34,153 nt of DNA from a virus, in IMG/VR virus record IMGVR_UViG_3300042401_000517, positions 1 to 34,153 of that record; one strand, written 5' to 3'. Shown here in pieces: positions 15,313-21,848 of the stretch; the stretch's first letter is position 1; every line of letters begins with the position of its first letter. Both the position numbers and the translations under genes were made by a program. The notes beneath the pieces were generated by a model, which worked only from the letters and a program-made list of their open reading frames with translations, made no database searches and was not told the origin of the DNA.

Positions 15313-15954
15313 TTATAAACCAAATGCTTTTAATGACTCTGCAAAGTTACCGTTTTCTTTTAATAGTCGTAACATTTCGGAAACAACTTCACGTGTTTCT
15401 TGTTGTGCGTCTGACTTTAAACGTTGCTTACATAATCGAATGAATGAATATAAACTGCCTGTCCAAATCATCGTTGTGTTAAGATTCAAAGGTAGTATTG
15501 TTCGTGCTTGTTCTTTGCTTACGCCTAAATCAATTAGTTTCTTATAAGCATTTTGACAAAACTCTTTGACTTCATATTCAATAACATTGCAAGCTTCTTG
15601 ACCATAGAAATCCAAAGGGTCTGCACTACCTTGTTTACTGTCTTTAGATTGTGTTCTCCACTCACTGATTAAGCTATAAGTATCGGAAAAATCACAATAT
15701 CTACCGCTTATAGAATTATATTCAACACCTGCTTGAGTTTTAACTAATTGACGTTCAGTGTATATTGGTATTTGTAATCTAAAAACTACCTTTGGATGAC
15801 TAAAAGGTGACCAATGATTATGCTTTGCTAAATAGGATATTAACCTATTGTTTTGTTCAGTGCTGTAATGTTCAGCTCTTTTATCGAATGATACACGTGC
15901 AACGTCACACACTGTAACGTCTGACCCGAATGTATCTAACAATTCCACTTTCAT
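15313..15954 (-). CDS. thyX: Flavin-dependent thymidylate synthase ThyX
   Basis: 213 residues. Converts dUMP to dTMP with FAD, methylene-tetrahydrofolate and NADPH. Family features: an N-terminal domain with AKHNHWSPFSHPKVVFRLQI (43-62) and the region ERQLVKTQAGVEYNSISGRY (67-86), which aligns with the ThyX signature. The canonical RHR is replaced (KTQ at 72-74) and the usual Asn-Glu is Asn-Ser (80-81); Ser83 and Arg85-Tyr86 remain. C-terminal SLYSFIRLCKQRLKSDAQQE is typical. Start overlaps the homing endonuclease stop by ATGA. Confidence 0.85.
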   Translation of the reverse strand: MKVELLDTFGSDVTVCDVARVSFDKRAEHYSTEQNNRLISYLAKHNHWSPFSHPKVVFRLQIPIYTERQLVKTQAGVEYNSISGRYCDFSDTYSLISEWRTQSKDSKQGSADPLDFYGQEACNVIEYEVKEFCQNAYKKLIDLGVSKEQARTILPLNLNTTMIWTGSLYSFIRLCKQRLKSDAQQETREVVSEMLRLLKENGNFAESLKAFGL

Positions 15955-16469
15955 ATTATCTCTTTTAATTTGTTTTGATATGCTAAACTTGCTGCTAATT
16001 CACAATTGAAATAACCTAAATGCTTTCTATTTCCATTTATATTTATGTAAGATATCCATTTTTTATTTAATTTATTGAATGAAACACCTTTGTATTTTGA
16101 TGAATATTTACCTTGAGTCTTACAAGTGTTAAATCTAGCTGTTACTAATTGTAAGTTCTCTAAACGATTATCTGTTTTTATATCGTTTAAATGGTCGCAA
16201 ACTAAATCATATCTACAAGGTGTATGATTTAAAAAAGCCATTGCTACAAGTTGGTGAACTGAAAACGATTTTCTTTTTTCATCTTTAAAAAAACCGATAG
16301 TTAAGTACCCATTGCTATTAATAGCTGGTTTCAGTATTTTACCGTTGTGACGTCTAGTGTTGCGATAACATTCACCAGACCTCCATTCTTTAGGCAAACT
16401 TTTTACATTACCTAAATTAGATACTTGATACAATCCTTCGTACCCCGGCACATCTCTAAATTCTTCCAT
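15951..16469 (-). CDS. NUMOD4-HNH homing endonuclease
   Basis: 172 residues. NUMOD4 segment DVPGYEGLYQVSNLGNVKSL (6-25), then an HNH core with VHQLVAMAFLNH, LVCDHLNDIKTDNRLENLQL (about 90-113) and a following Asn, then an AP2-like DNA-binding end (KYKGVSFNKLNKKWISYINI, HLGYFNCELAASLAYQ). This order is typical of free-standing homing endonucleases that cut phage DNA at a site near their own gene. A promoter and an approximately 85-base leader precede it, and its stop overlaps the thyX start. Confidence 0.88.
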   Translation of the reverse strand: MEEFRDVPGYEGLYQVSNLGNVKSLPKEWRSGECYRNTRRHNGKILKPAINSNGYLTIGFFKDEKRKSFSVHQLVAMAFLNHTPCRYDLVCDHLNDIKTDNRLENLQLVTARFNTCKTQGKYSSKYKGVSFNKLNKKWISYININGNRKHLGYFNCELAASLAYQNKLKEII

Positions 16470-16502
16470 TGTTTTTTACGTTAAATTAATGCGTTAAATG
16501 AA

Positions 16503-16560
16503 ATGTGGAAAGTGTAACGCGCACCTTGTCGAATAGGTAATTAATCTAATCTATCCACAT
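16503..16560 (-). promoter_or_regulatory. Structured leader of the endonuclease-thyX unit
   Basis: ATGTGGA (16503-16509) pairs with TCCACAT (16554-16560), enclosing 44 bases that also contain a small GTGCGCGTTACAC stem. The outer stem would start close to the predicted transcript 5' end. It could restrain translation of the endonuclease, but this is inference. Confidence 0.4.
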
Positions 16561-16562
16561 TA

Positions 16563-16570
16563 CAAATATA
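16563..16570 (-). promoter_or_regulatory. Bacteroidota-type -7 element before the endonuclease
   Basis: Minus strand TATATTTG matches TAnnTTTG. No exact TTG sits at the ideal 19-base distance (TGTG is near). Predicted start around 16556, about 85 bases before the ATG. Confidence 0.5.
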
Positions 16571-16578
16571 CAAATTAT

Positions 16579-16755
16579 TTAACTACCACATGCTTCACAT
16601 TCGCCAAAATCTTCATCTAATTCAGGGTTATCTACTATCTCAGGGTTAAGTTGCTTTTTCAAGTCGTAGATTTTTTGTTGAATGTCTCCATCTTTAAAGA
16701 TGTCACCCGTTAACATCCCTTTTAACTCTTCAATTTGTTCTTTAATTGTTGTCAT
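16579..16755 (-). CDS. Small acidic protein with C-terminal CxxC
   Basis: 58 residues, MTTIKEQIEELKGMLTGDIF..., helical, ending DEDFGECEACGS. The terminal CxxC could hold a metal or a disulfide. Start lies inside the end of the preceding gene (14-base overlap). Function unknown. Confidence 0.65.
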   Translation of the reverse strand: MTTIKEQIEELKGMLTGDIFKDGDIQQKIYDLKKQLNPEIVDNPELDEDFGECEACGS

Positions 16756-16897
16756 CGTATTTGTTATAATATGCTTTTCTAATTAATCTACCTACGTTAA
16801 TAACGCCGACACGATTCTCTCTAAACTTCCATCGGCAAATGTCAAACTCTATCGCTATCATCCAACGATTCCTGTTCTTGTTGTTTCTTGAAATCAT
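16742..16897 (-). CDS. Small basic protein
   Basis: 51 residues starting MISRNNKNRNRWMIAIEFDI, rich in Arg, Lys and Asn, which suggests nucleic-acid contact. The start overlaps the previous stop as ATGA (16894-16897). Function unknown. Confidence 0.6.
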   Translation of the reverse strand: MISRNNKNRNRWMIAIEFDICRWKFRENRVGVINVGRLIRKAYYNKYDDNN

Positions 16898-17205
16898 TGT
16901 ATCTGAACTTTAATGTTTTCTTTGAACTCGTCAATCTGTTTGATAATGTTTGAATAGGTCTGAGCCATTGTCTCATTATTATTCTCTACAAACGTATTCG
17001 CGAACCTTTCAACTCCATTGATGAACTGGTTGATAGTGCGTTTAATTTCGTGTTTGTGAAACATGTTGTCGCTTACATCATCTAAGGAATGTAGTGCAGA
17101 TTGGCAAAGCATCATTGCTCGTGCTACGTGTTGGTAATATTCAATCGCCTGTTGGCGTTTAGCCTCACTTAAGTCAGCAAGGCTCTTAACGTCTTTCTTT
17201 TTCAT
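16894..17205 (-). CDS. Hypothetical helical protein
   Basis: 103 residues, almost all helix (LADLSEAKRQQAIEYYQHVA, then FINGVERFANTFVENNNETM). No cysteine motif, signal or membrane segment. In the replication operon between a KOW-like protein and small basic proteins. Function unknown. Confidence 0.6.
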   Translation of the reverse strand: MKKKDVKSLADLSEAKRQQAIEYYQHVARAMMLCQSALHSLDDVSDNMFHKHEIKRTINQFINGVERFANTFVENNNETMAQTYSNIIKQIDEFKENIKVQIQ

Positions 17206-17206
17206 G

Positions 17207-17554
17207 TTAATCTAATATTTTAATTCGTTTTAGTTGTTTCCATCCATCATTATCCATATCTATAAATTGTAATAGTTTTGTTTTATCGAACAATTTAAAC
17301 TTAACTACTCTCCAATATTCATCGTTATTATCCCTAACCAAACACAACTCACCAACTTCAGGCAATATAACTGGTCTTTCTTGAGTGAATCCTTGCAAGG
17401 TATATTCTGTGAATGATAGTAAAAAATGTTCTAAAAACCCATATTCCTTACCAGATTCAAACTTAATTTTTAAATAATTTTCATCACTATTATGTTCTTT
17501 TATAACTCCCCAACCATATAAAAGATGGTAAACTTTATCTCCTACTTTAAACAT
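17207..17554 (-). CDS. KOW/SH3-like hypothetical protein
   Basis: 115 residues. FKVGDKVYHLLYGWGVIKEH (2-21) is a barrel strand pair like CarD/KOW-type small beta barrels, and a second similar unit follows (VGELCLVRDNNDEYWRVVKF). I know this as a common phage protein type in Bacteroidota, without assigned function. It lies 1 base after the next gene in the operon. Confidence 0.6.
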   Translation of the reverse strand: MFKVGDKVYHLLYGWGVIKEHNSDENYLKIKFESGKEYGFLEHFLLSFTEYTLQGFTQERPVILPEVGELCLVRDNNDEYWRVVKFKLFDKTKLLQFIDMDNDGWKQLKRIKILD

Positions 17555-17556
17555 AA

Positions 17557-17853
17557 CTAAAATGGTGTTTCTTCTGTTTGTACTTTATTAACTCTCCACG
17601 CATCTATTGACGTGAAATACTTACCTTGCCACTCATTGGTCTTGAAGTTAAATAACACTTCAACCTCTTGGTCAACCTTGTTGTACTGCAAGAACTTGTC
17701 TACTTTCTCTGTACCAAAGATACCAAACTTCACCGCTTGAGGGTACTCTCCACTTGTTTCGGTCACTACAAACTCAATCTTTTTGTTTGCTCCTACTTCA
17801 ATCACTTCTAAAATGTTTGTAATTTTTCCGTTAAATTTCATTTCGTTTTTCAT
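17557..17853 (-). CDS. DUF3127 OB-fold protein (SSB-like)
   Basis: 98 residues. KFNGKITNILEVIEVGANKK, VKFGIFGTEKVDKFLQYNKV, EVEVLFNFKTNEWQGKYFTS and IDAWRVNKV follow the DUF3127 pattern, a Bacteroidota family with an OB fold thought to act like single-stranded DNA-binding protein. Its presence beside ERF and exonuclease genes fits a replication or recombination role. It lacks the long acidic tail of host SSB but ends QTEETPF. Confidence 0.75.
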   Translation of the reverse strand: MKNEMKFNGKITNILEVIEVGANKKIEFVVTETSGEYPQAVKFGIFGTEKVDKFLQYNKVDQEVEVLFNFKTNEWQGKYFTSIDAWRVNKVQTEETPF

Positions 17854-17860
17854 ATTTGTT

Positions 17861-18316
17861 TTATTTTATTGTTAATTCCTCTTCATTTAATGCGTAATAC
17901 AAATTCTGTAATTGGTGAACGTGCTTTAAAATTAATTTAATGCCATTAAGTACAGTATAAAAATTCTCATATGCATCTAAATTAATAATTAAACAATGCT
18001 CATAATCATCTTCAATAAAACGACCGAAAACTTTACTAAATGTAGGTATATCAGATTTTTCTTCTTCAAAACCTAACTTCAACATCCATTCTTTTGTTAG
18101 TAGTATTGGTTGTATCATGTAATCGTAAATTTCATTATTATTTGAATTTTCCTCTAATGATGTTGTGCTATAACCTCCATTTACTCCATAATAACAAATA
18201 GACATATTTCCAATTCTATTGTCAACCATGTTTTTAATCTCTGTTACTTGTATAACACCAATGTCTTCTACTGAATCAAATAAATAATTCCCAATCCTTA
18301 ACTCACTTGCTTTCAT
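17861..18316 (-). CDS. Conserved phage hypothetical (RIGN...HVHQLQNLY type)
   Basis: 151 residues. Begins KASELRIGNYLFDS and ends HVHQLQNLYYALNEEELTIK, with IQPILLTKEWMLKLGFEE between. These conserved-looking blocks match a protein type I have seen widely in Flavobacterium phages and prophages. No enzymatic motif. Function unknown. Start is in the end of a small upstream gene (14-base overlap). Confidence 0.65.
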   Translation of the reverse strand: MKASELRIGNYLFDSVEDIGVIQVTEIKNMVDNRIGNMSICYYGVNGGYSTTSLEENSNNNEIYDYMIQPILLTKEWMLKLGFEEEKSDIPTFSKVFGRFIEDDYEHCLIINLDAYENFYTVLNGIKLILKHVHQLQNLYYALNEEELTIK

Positions 18317-18455
18317 CTTCTTTTATTTTATTATTTGCTATTCTAAACGCTTCCTTTACGCATTCTGTTACACTATACTTTTTCTTCTGGTACTTTAAAC
18401 GCATCCGTATTTCGTCTATTGGGATGTCACTAAAGTCAATTATCGATTTTCTCAT
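18303..18455 (-). CDS. Small basic protein
   Basis: 50 residues, MRKSIIDFSDIPIDEIRMRL..., helical and Lys-rich. The YSVTECVKEAFRIANNKIKE end is amphipathic. It overlaps both neighbours by 14-20 bases. It resembles short ribbon-helix-helix-like proteins in composition, but this is not established. Confidence 0.55.
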   Translation of the reverse strand: MRKSIIDFSDIPIDEIRMRLKYQKKKYSVTECVKEAFRIANNKIKEDESK

Positions 18456-18624
18456 ACCATTTATTTATATATTCATCGTCTTTTGTTATTAACCAATTAT
18501 AAAATTTATATCTGTATTTAGGTGGTTCGTGGGCATACTTACCATTTTTATTTAACCCTCGAATCCTGTAACACGCAGTCAAATGTCGTGTTATTCTATT
18601 TATTTTGTTTTCTTTCGATATCAT
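18436..18624 (-). CDS. Hypothetical small basic protein
   Basis: 62 residues, MISKENKINRITRHLTACYR..., basic and aromatic (HEPPKYRYKFYNWLITKDDE). It overlaps the exonuclease gene by 29 bases and the following gene by 20. Function unknown. Confidence 0.55.
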   Translation of the reverse strand: MISKENKINRITRHLTACYRIRGLNKNGKYAHEPPKYRYKFYNWLITKDDEYINKWYEKIDN

Positions 18625-19222
18625 TTATATAAGTTTTATAATATTCAATTGCCGCCGCTGAGCGCTCTAACATTTCCTCTTCAAGTTGATAGTCACGTTC
18701 AATGGTTAACATCGTTACAAGGCTTTGAATCGGTGTGTCTCGCACTCTATGTAGTTCTTCACTTTCGTACCCAATTAAGTCACTCGGTGTATTTACCATG
18801 CAGTAAGCAAGTGCAGCACGTTCTACATCGTACAAAAACATGTAACCCCTTAACTGATACTCATAATCTTTTATGTTAATATCGCTTGGTGTTGCAGGGA
18901 ATGTATCAAAGCTCCACGACGTTTTAATGTCAATTATTAACTCAGGTGTGTAGATATCGCATTCTCCTGTTAATAGCTTGGTTGTTTTACGTACTTCGTT
19001 CTTTTCGTAGTTAGTGAATAGAACATCATTAAGTAGTTCAATCGATTGCTCCTCGCATTGTATCCCTTTAGTTACGTACTTATTATTTAACTCAGTAGTA
19101 TATCCGAAGTAGTCCTGTTTAGCAATTGACTTAATGTAGCTCTTTGCTGTTTCGGACAGTGCCTCACTTTTACTTCGTGAGGCTGTCATTATTTTCGGAA
19201 GTGATGAACATCTGATTAGCAT
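18596..19222 (-). CDS. PD-(D/E)XK exonuclease (YqaJ/RecE-like)
   Basis: 208 residues. Probable 5'-3' double-strand exonuclease that works with the ERF annealing protein. Motifs: SSLPKIMTASRSKSEALSET at the N-terminus, a Glu at 57-58 (GIQCEEQSIELL), Asp89 (TGECDIY), Asp98-Ile-Lys100 (IIDIKTSW) and Gln123 (YEYQLRGYMFLY), matching the phage YqaJ/lambda-exo-like layout. It overlaps the ERF gene by 7 bases, which supports a two-component recombinase. Confidence 0.82.
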   Translation of the reverse strand: MLIRCSSLPKIMTASRSKSEALSETAKSYIKSIAKQDYFGYTTELNNKYVTKGIQCEEQSIELLNDVLFTNYEKNEVRKTTKLLTGECDIYTPELIIDIKTSWSFDTFPATPSDINIKDYEYQLRGYMFLYDVERAALAYCMVNTPSDLIGYESEELHRVRDTPIQSLVTMLTIERDYQLEEEMLERSAAAIEYYKTYINDIERKQNK

Positions 19223-19725
19223 TGCTCTAATTGTTTAGGTGTTAATTCAAATTTCTCTTTTAGCTTTTCCATTGTGTACTCACCTTTCTTAATCTTTTCA
19301 AGTGCAGCGGCTAACCTGTCGTCTGATATTGTTTCTTTCTTCTTTGGTGTTGGTGCTTTTGAGCCAGGGTCTGATTCTGTTTCGTCAATTAAGAATAAAC
19401 CATTTAAAGCGTACTTACGAGCGTAACTTGATGCAGTACCTGTTGTCTGCTCTGAACTCATCCCTTTATGCTCTCCCATTTCAGCAAAACCAAACACTTC
19501 AATAGATTCACCTTCATGTTTAAATGTTGCTGTTGCCTTTAAGAATAACTTATTTCCTATCTCAACTATTGAATCAGACATTAACAATAGTGAATCATAT
19601 TTGTTAAGTAAAGGTTTTAAAGACTCTAATATTTGTTCAGCACTTCTATACTTGTACTTTCCAAATGCGTTGAATGAACCCTTCGGACATTTCAACTCTG
19701 CTTGTATTTTAATTAAGTTTTTCAT
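19216..19725 (-). CDS. erf: ERF family single-strand annealing protein
   Basis: 169 residues. IKIQAELKCPKGSFNAFGKY, YRSAEQILESLKPLLNKYDS, MSSEQTTGTASSYARKYALN and GLFLIDETESDPG match the ERF superfamily of phage single-strand annealing proteins. A Lys-rich linker and a helical C-terminal tail (DDRLAAALEKIKKGEYTMEK) follow, as is usual. Works with the adjacent exonuclease in recombination-dependent replication or repair. Confidence 0.9.
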   Translation of the reverse strand: MKNLIKIQAELKCPKGSFNAFGKYKYRSAEQILESLKPLLNKYDSLLLMSDSIVEIGNKLFLKATATFKHEGESIEVFGFAEMGEHKGMSSEQTTGTASSYARKYALNGLFLIDETESDPGSKAPTPKKKETISDDRLAAALEKIKKGEYTMEKLKEKFELTPKQLEQC

Positions 19726-19934
19726 GATACAATTAATTTAACGTTGTTTTTCTTAAAGATTGTCATTTCTAAATCGTACTCAATTGAATCCCAATTAATG
19801 TTTAAGTCGTCGATTAATATATCTTGTTTCATCGCTCCAAGTACAATATCATGTCTTGTTGAGCTAACATACAAGAACTTTGAAGCATCTACCTTTCTAA
19901 GGATCAATGCTAATTTTCTTAGATTTGTTTTCAT
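19722..19934 (-). CDS. Hypothetical small protein
   Basis: 70 residues, MKTNLRKLALILRKVDASKF..., with beta strands after (YVSSTRHDIVLGAMKQDILI). ATGA overlaps on both sides link it to the upstream small gene and to the ERF gene. Function unknown. Confidence 0.6.
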   Translation of the reverse strand: MKTNLRKLALILRKVDASKFLYVSSTRHDIVLGAMKQDILIDDLNINWDSIEYDLEMTIFKKNNVKLIVS

Positions 19935-20098
19935 TTTACAACGTAATATTCATCTGTTTTTAAAAACTGATTCCAATCATTCGCGCTCCAATAATAAGCG
20001 CTATCAAACTCTTGTTTTGACATTCTGATTGTTCTGTACTTGTTACCATCCTTTCTGATGGTGTAAGTTCTTGCTGATTTGTTTGCTGTAGTTTTCAT
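19931..20098 (-). CDS. Hypothetical small basic protein
   Basis: 55 residues: MKTTANKSARTYTIRKDGNK, then YRTIRMSKQEFDSAYYWSAN and a short end. Basic, aromatic, soluble. The stop overlaps the next start as ATGA (19931-19934). Function unknown. Confidence 0.65.
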   Translation of the reverse strand: MKTTANKSARTYTIRKDGNKYRTIRMSKQEFDSAYYWSANDWNQFLKTDEYYVVK

Positions 20099-20119
20099 TG
20101 TGTGTTTTGTTTTAGTTAT

Positions 20120-20230
20120 TTACTCTTCTTCTTCTTCATTCTCGTCTTGATCATCATCTTGATCAAGGTATTTGTCTAATTGTGCTTCCCAGTATCTATC
20201 ATAGGGATCACTTCCGTAACATCCTGCCAT
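20120..20230 (-). CDS. Small acidic-tailed protein
   Basis: 36 residues: MAGCYGSDPYDRYWEAQLDK followed by an Asp/Glu/Gln-rich tail. Short proteins with the CYG.DP.DRY start are familiar to me from Bacteroidota phages, with no function known. It lies between the tRNA-like gene and the small basic gene, about 20 bases before the latter. Confidence 0.6.
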   Translation of the reverse strand: MAGCYGSDPYDRYWEAQLDKYLDQDDDQDENEEEEE

Positions 20231-20254
20231 AATTGTGTTTTGTTTTAGTTAGTG

Positions 20255-20328
20255 ATAGGGAGGGGGAATCGAACCCCCATTAATCAACCTTACAGGACTT
20301 GGCACCTTGCCGCATTACGCACCCCTAC
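20255..20328 (-). tRNA. tRNA-like gene, anticodon uncertain (UGU by alignment)
   Basis: A 74-base cloverleaf can be drawn. Acceptor: GTAGGGG with TCCCTAT (7 bp, two G:U). D loop has A14, G18G19 and A21 but a weak stem. Anticodon arm: CAAGT-CCTGTAA-GGTTG with one G:G mismatch and C instead of U at position 33. T arm: perfect GGGGG-TTCGATT-CCCCC. No encoded CCA. A consensus promoter lies about 40 bases upstream. It may be a degenerate or unusual tRNA; the T arm and acceptor are the firm part. Confidence 0.5.
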
Positions 20329-20376
20329 CAGCCCAAAGGCTCAACTTGTTTTCTAATACGTCAAAGAATCATGTTA

Positions 20377-20406
20377 CAAATATAAGTATTAATTATTAAT
20401 CTGCAA
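20377..20406 (-). promoter_or_regulatory. Promoter for the tRNA-like gene
   Basis: Minus strand TTG (20406-20404), 19-base spacer, TATATTTG (20384-20377): the Bacteroidota consensus with ideal spacing. Start is expected near 20370, upstream of the tRNA-like gene. Confidence 0.65.
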
Positions 20407-20662
20407 GTATTTCTTTAAATTTTTCTAAACTTTTTATTAAATAATATTTGAAGCCTTGGTCAATCAATTGCTTTTCAACGTATTGTTGTAAATGAGACTG
20501 AACTCCACGTTCCGCTTTAAATTCAACAAATACTACCTTTCCATCCTTATACATTGATAAATCAGGCCAACCATTAATATTGCAACGTACAATTTTACAA
20601 CATATCCAACCTTTTGACTTTGCATATTTAATACATTTACTTTGTAGTTCTTGTTCGCTCAT
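20396..20662 (-). CDS. VRR-NUC domain nuclease
   Basis: 88 residues, the whole chain being a VRR-NUC domain: EQELQSKCIKYAKSKGWICC, NINGWPDLSMYKDGKVVFVE with Pro33-Asp34, Glu47-Phe-Lys49 (VEFKAERG), and Gln59-Gln60. This is the PD-(D/E)XK core of standalone phage VRR-NUC proteins, some of which resolve branched DNA. It overlaps the end of the SF2 helicase by 26 bases, suggesting joint action. Confidence 0.9.
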   Translation of the reverse strand: MSEQELQSKCIKYAKSKGWICCKIVRCNINGWPDLSMYKDGKVVFVEFKAERGVQSHLQQYVEKQLIDQGFKYYLIKSLEKFKEILAD

Positions 20663-21848
20663 ATTGTTTAAGTGTAAAGTTTTTCTTTTGTGAAACTGTC
20701 TTATAAATCTTTTCGGTCAACGAATCTTTCCCAAAGATAAAAAACACATCGTTTTCTTTTCGGTCTTTCGTTGTCAATCTGTCAATTGACTGAATAAAAT
20801 TTGTCCCTGAGAATCCAAACGAGTAGAACACTAAACAATGTGCCTTACTTAAATTGATACCCATAGAGGAACTGTACTGTTGTCCAATATAATGTTTATC
20901 CGTTGTGTTAAACTCATTTAAATCGCTCGTAGAGTTAGGAAATACTAACTTCAACAACTCAAGCTCTTCAACGTAATAGTAGAATATTGCTAACTTCTTA
21001 CCCTCAAAGTAATCTCTAATAAATTCAGCTTTACGAGTATTTAAGATCATTGATTTACCCGACTCAAATTTAATAGTTCCATTCTCAAGTTGATGAACTT
21101 TCTGCATTAACTTAGCTCCCGAATCTGCTAATATTACGTTTTCTTTACCCTCAATAATTAAGTCTTTTTCTAAACGTTCAATTAAGTTTCTACATAATGT
21201 AGGGTAATAGATCACGTGTTCTTTTACTTTGCTTTCAAAACCGCTTTGTTCTTGAGTAAACTTAATAATATACGGTTGTATTACTTCGTCAATCATTGCA
21301 ATTTTTGCATCGGAATAGTCGTTAATCATTGCATATCCCATATTCTTTTGTTTCACATTTACGAATGTTTTTGACCACTTGTAGAAGTTAACGTCTTTGA
21401 ATGGTGAATAAGAACTAACCCAAAACTGGTGGTACATTTGAGAATAACTTTCGGATGCTGGTGTACCGCTTAAAAATATCATTGGTACACGTGAATACTT
21501 AAATTTAAATTCTTTTACTCGTTTTGATGGTTTCGGAAATGCTCCGAACCTATGGTGTTCATCGTGGATTATTAAATCGAAGTTTCCTTCGATATTAGCT
21601 AATTGCTCATCGTTTGTAACTGTTAGATTGAACGTATAACCAAAGTTCTTGTAATCGCTTTCAATCGAGCTTATAGCTTTCTTTTTAGTTAGGAATAGAA
21701 CGTTGTTAGCTCCGTATAGTTTAGCTGTTTCTAAAGACGTTAAAGTTTTACCGCAGCGTGGCTCCATCATTAGGTAAACTATTTTCTTTTCTTTGAGAAT
21801 ACCGCACGCTTTTTGCGATATCTCAGTTTGGTAATCTCTTAAAATCAT
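20637..21848 (-). CDS. SF2 DNA helicase (DEAD/DEAH-like)
   Basis: 403 residues. Motif Q-type start LRDYQTEISQ, Walker A EPRCGKT (29-35), motif II HDEHH (95-99), motif III SGTP (127-130), and a C-terminal RecA lobe ending with FGFSGTNFIQSIDRLTTKDR (motif VI-like). It is shorter than SNF2 proteins and matches compact phage helicases. It lies between primase and VRR-NUC and is coupled to the primase by ATGA, so it probably unwinds or remodels replication intermediates. Confidence 0.87.
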   Translation of the reverse strand: MILRDYQTEISQKACGILKEKKIVYLMMEPRCGKTLTSLETAKLYGANNVLFLTKKKAISSIESDYKNFGYTFNLTVTNDEQLANIEGNFDLIIHDEHHRFGAFPKPSKRVKEFKFKYSRVPMIFLSGTPASESYSQMYHQFWVSSYSPFKDVNFYKWSKTFVNVKQKNMGYAMINDYSDAKIAMIDEVIQPYIIKFTQEQSGFESKVKEHVIYYPTLCRNLIERLEKDLIIEGKENVILADSGAKLMQKVHQLENGTIKFESGKSMILNTRKAEFIRDYFEGKKLAIFYYYVEELELLKLVFPNSTSDLNEFNTTDKHYIGQQYSSSMGINLSKAHCLVFYSFGFSGTNFIQSIDRLTTKDRKENDVFFIFGKDSLTEKIYKTVSQKKNFTLKQYERTRTTK

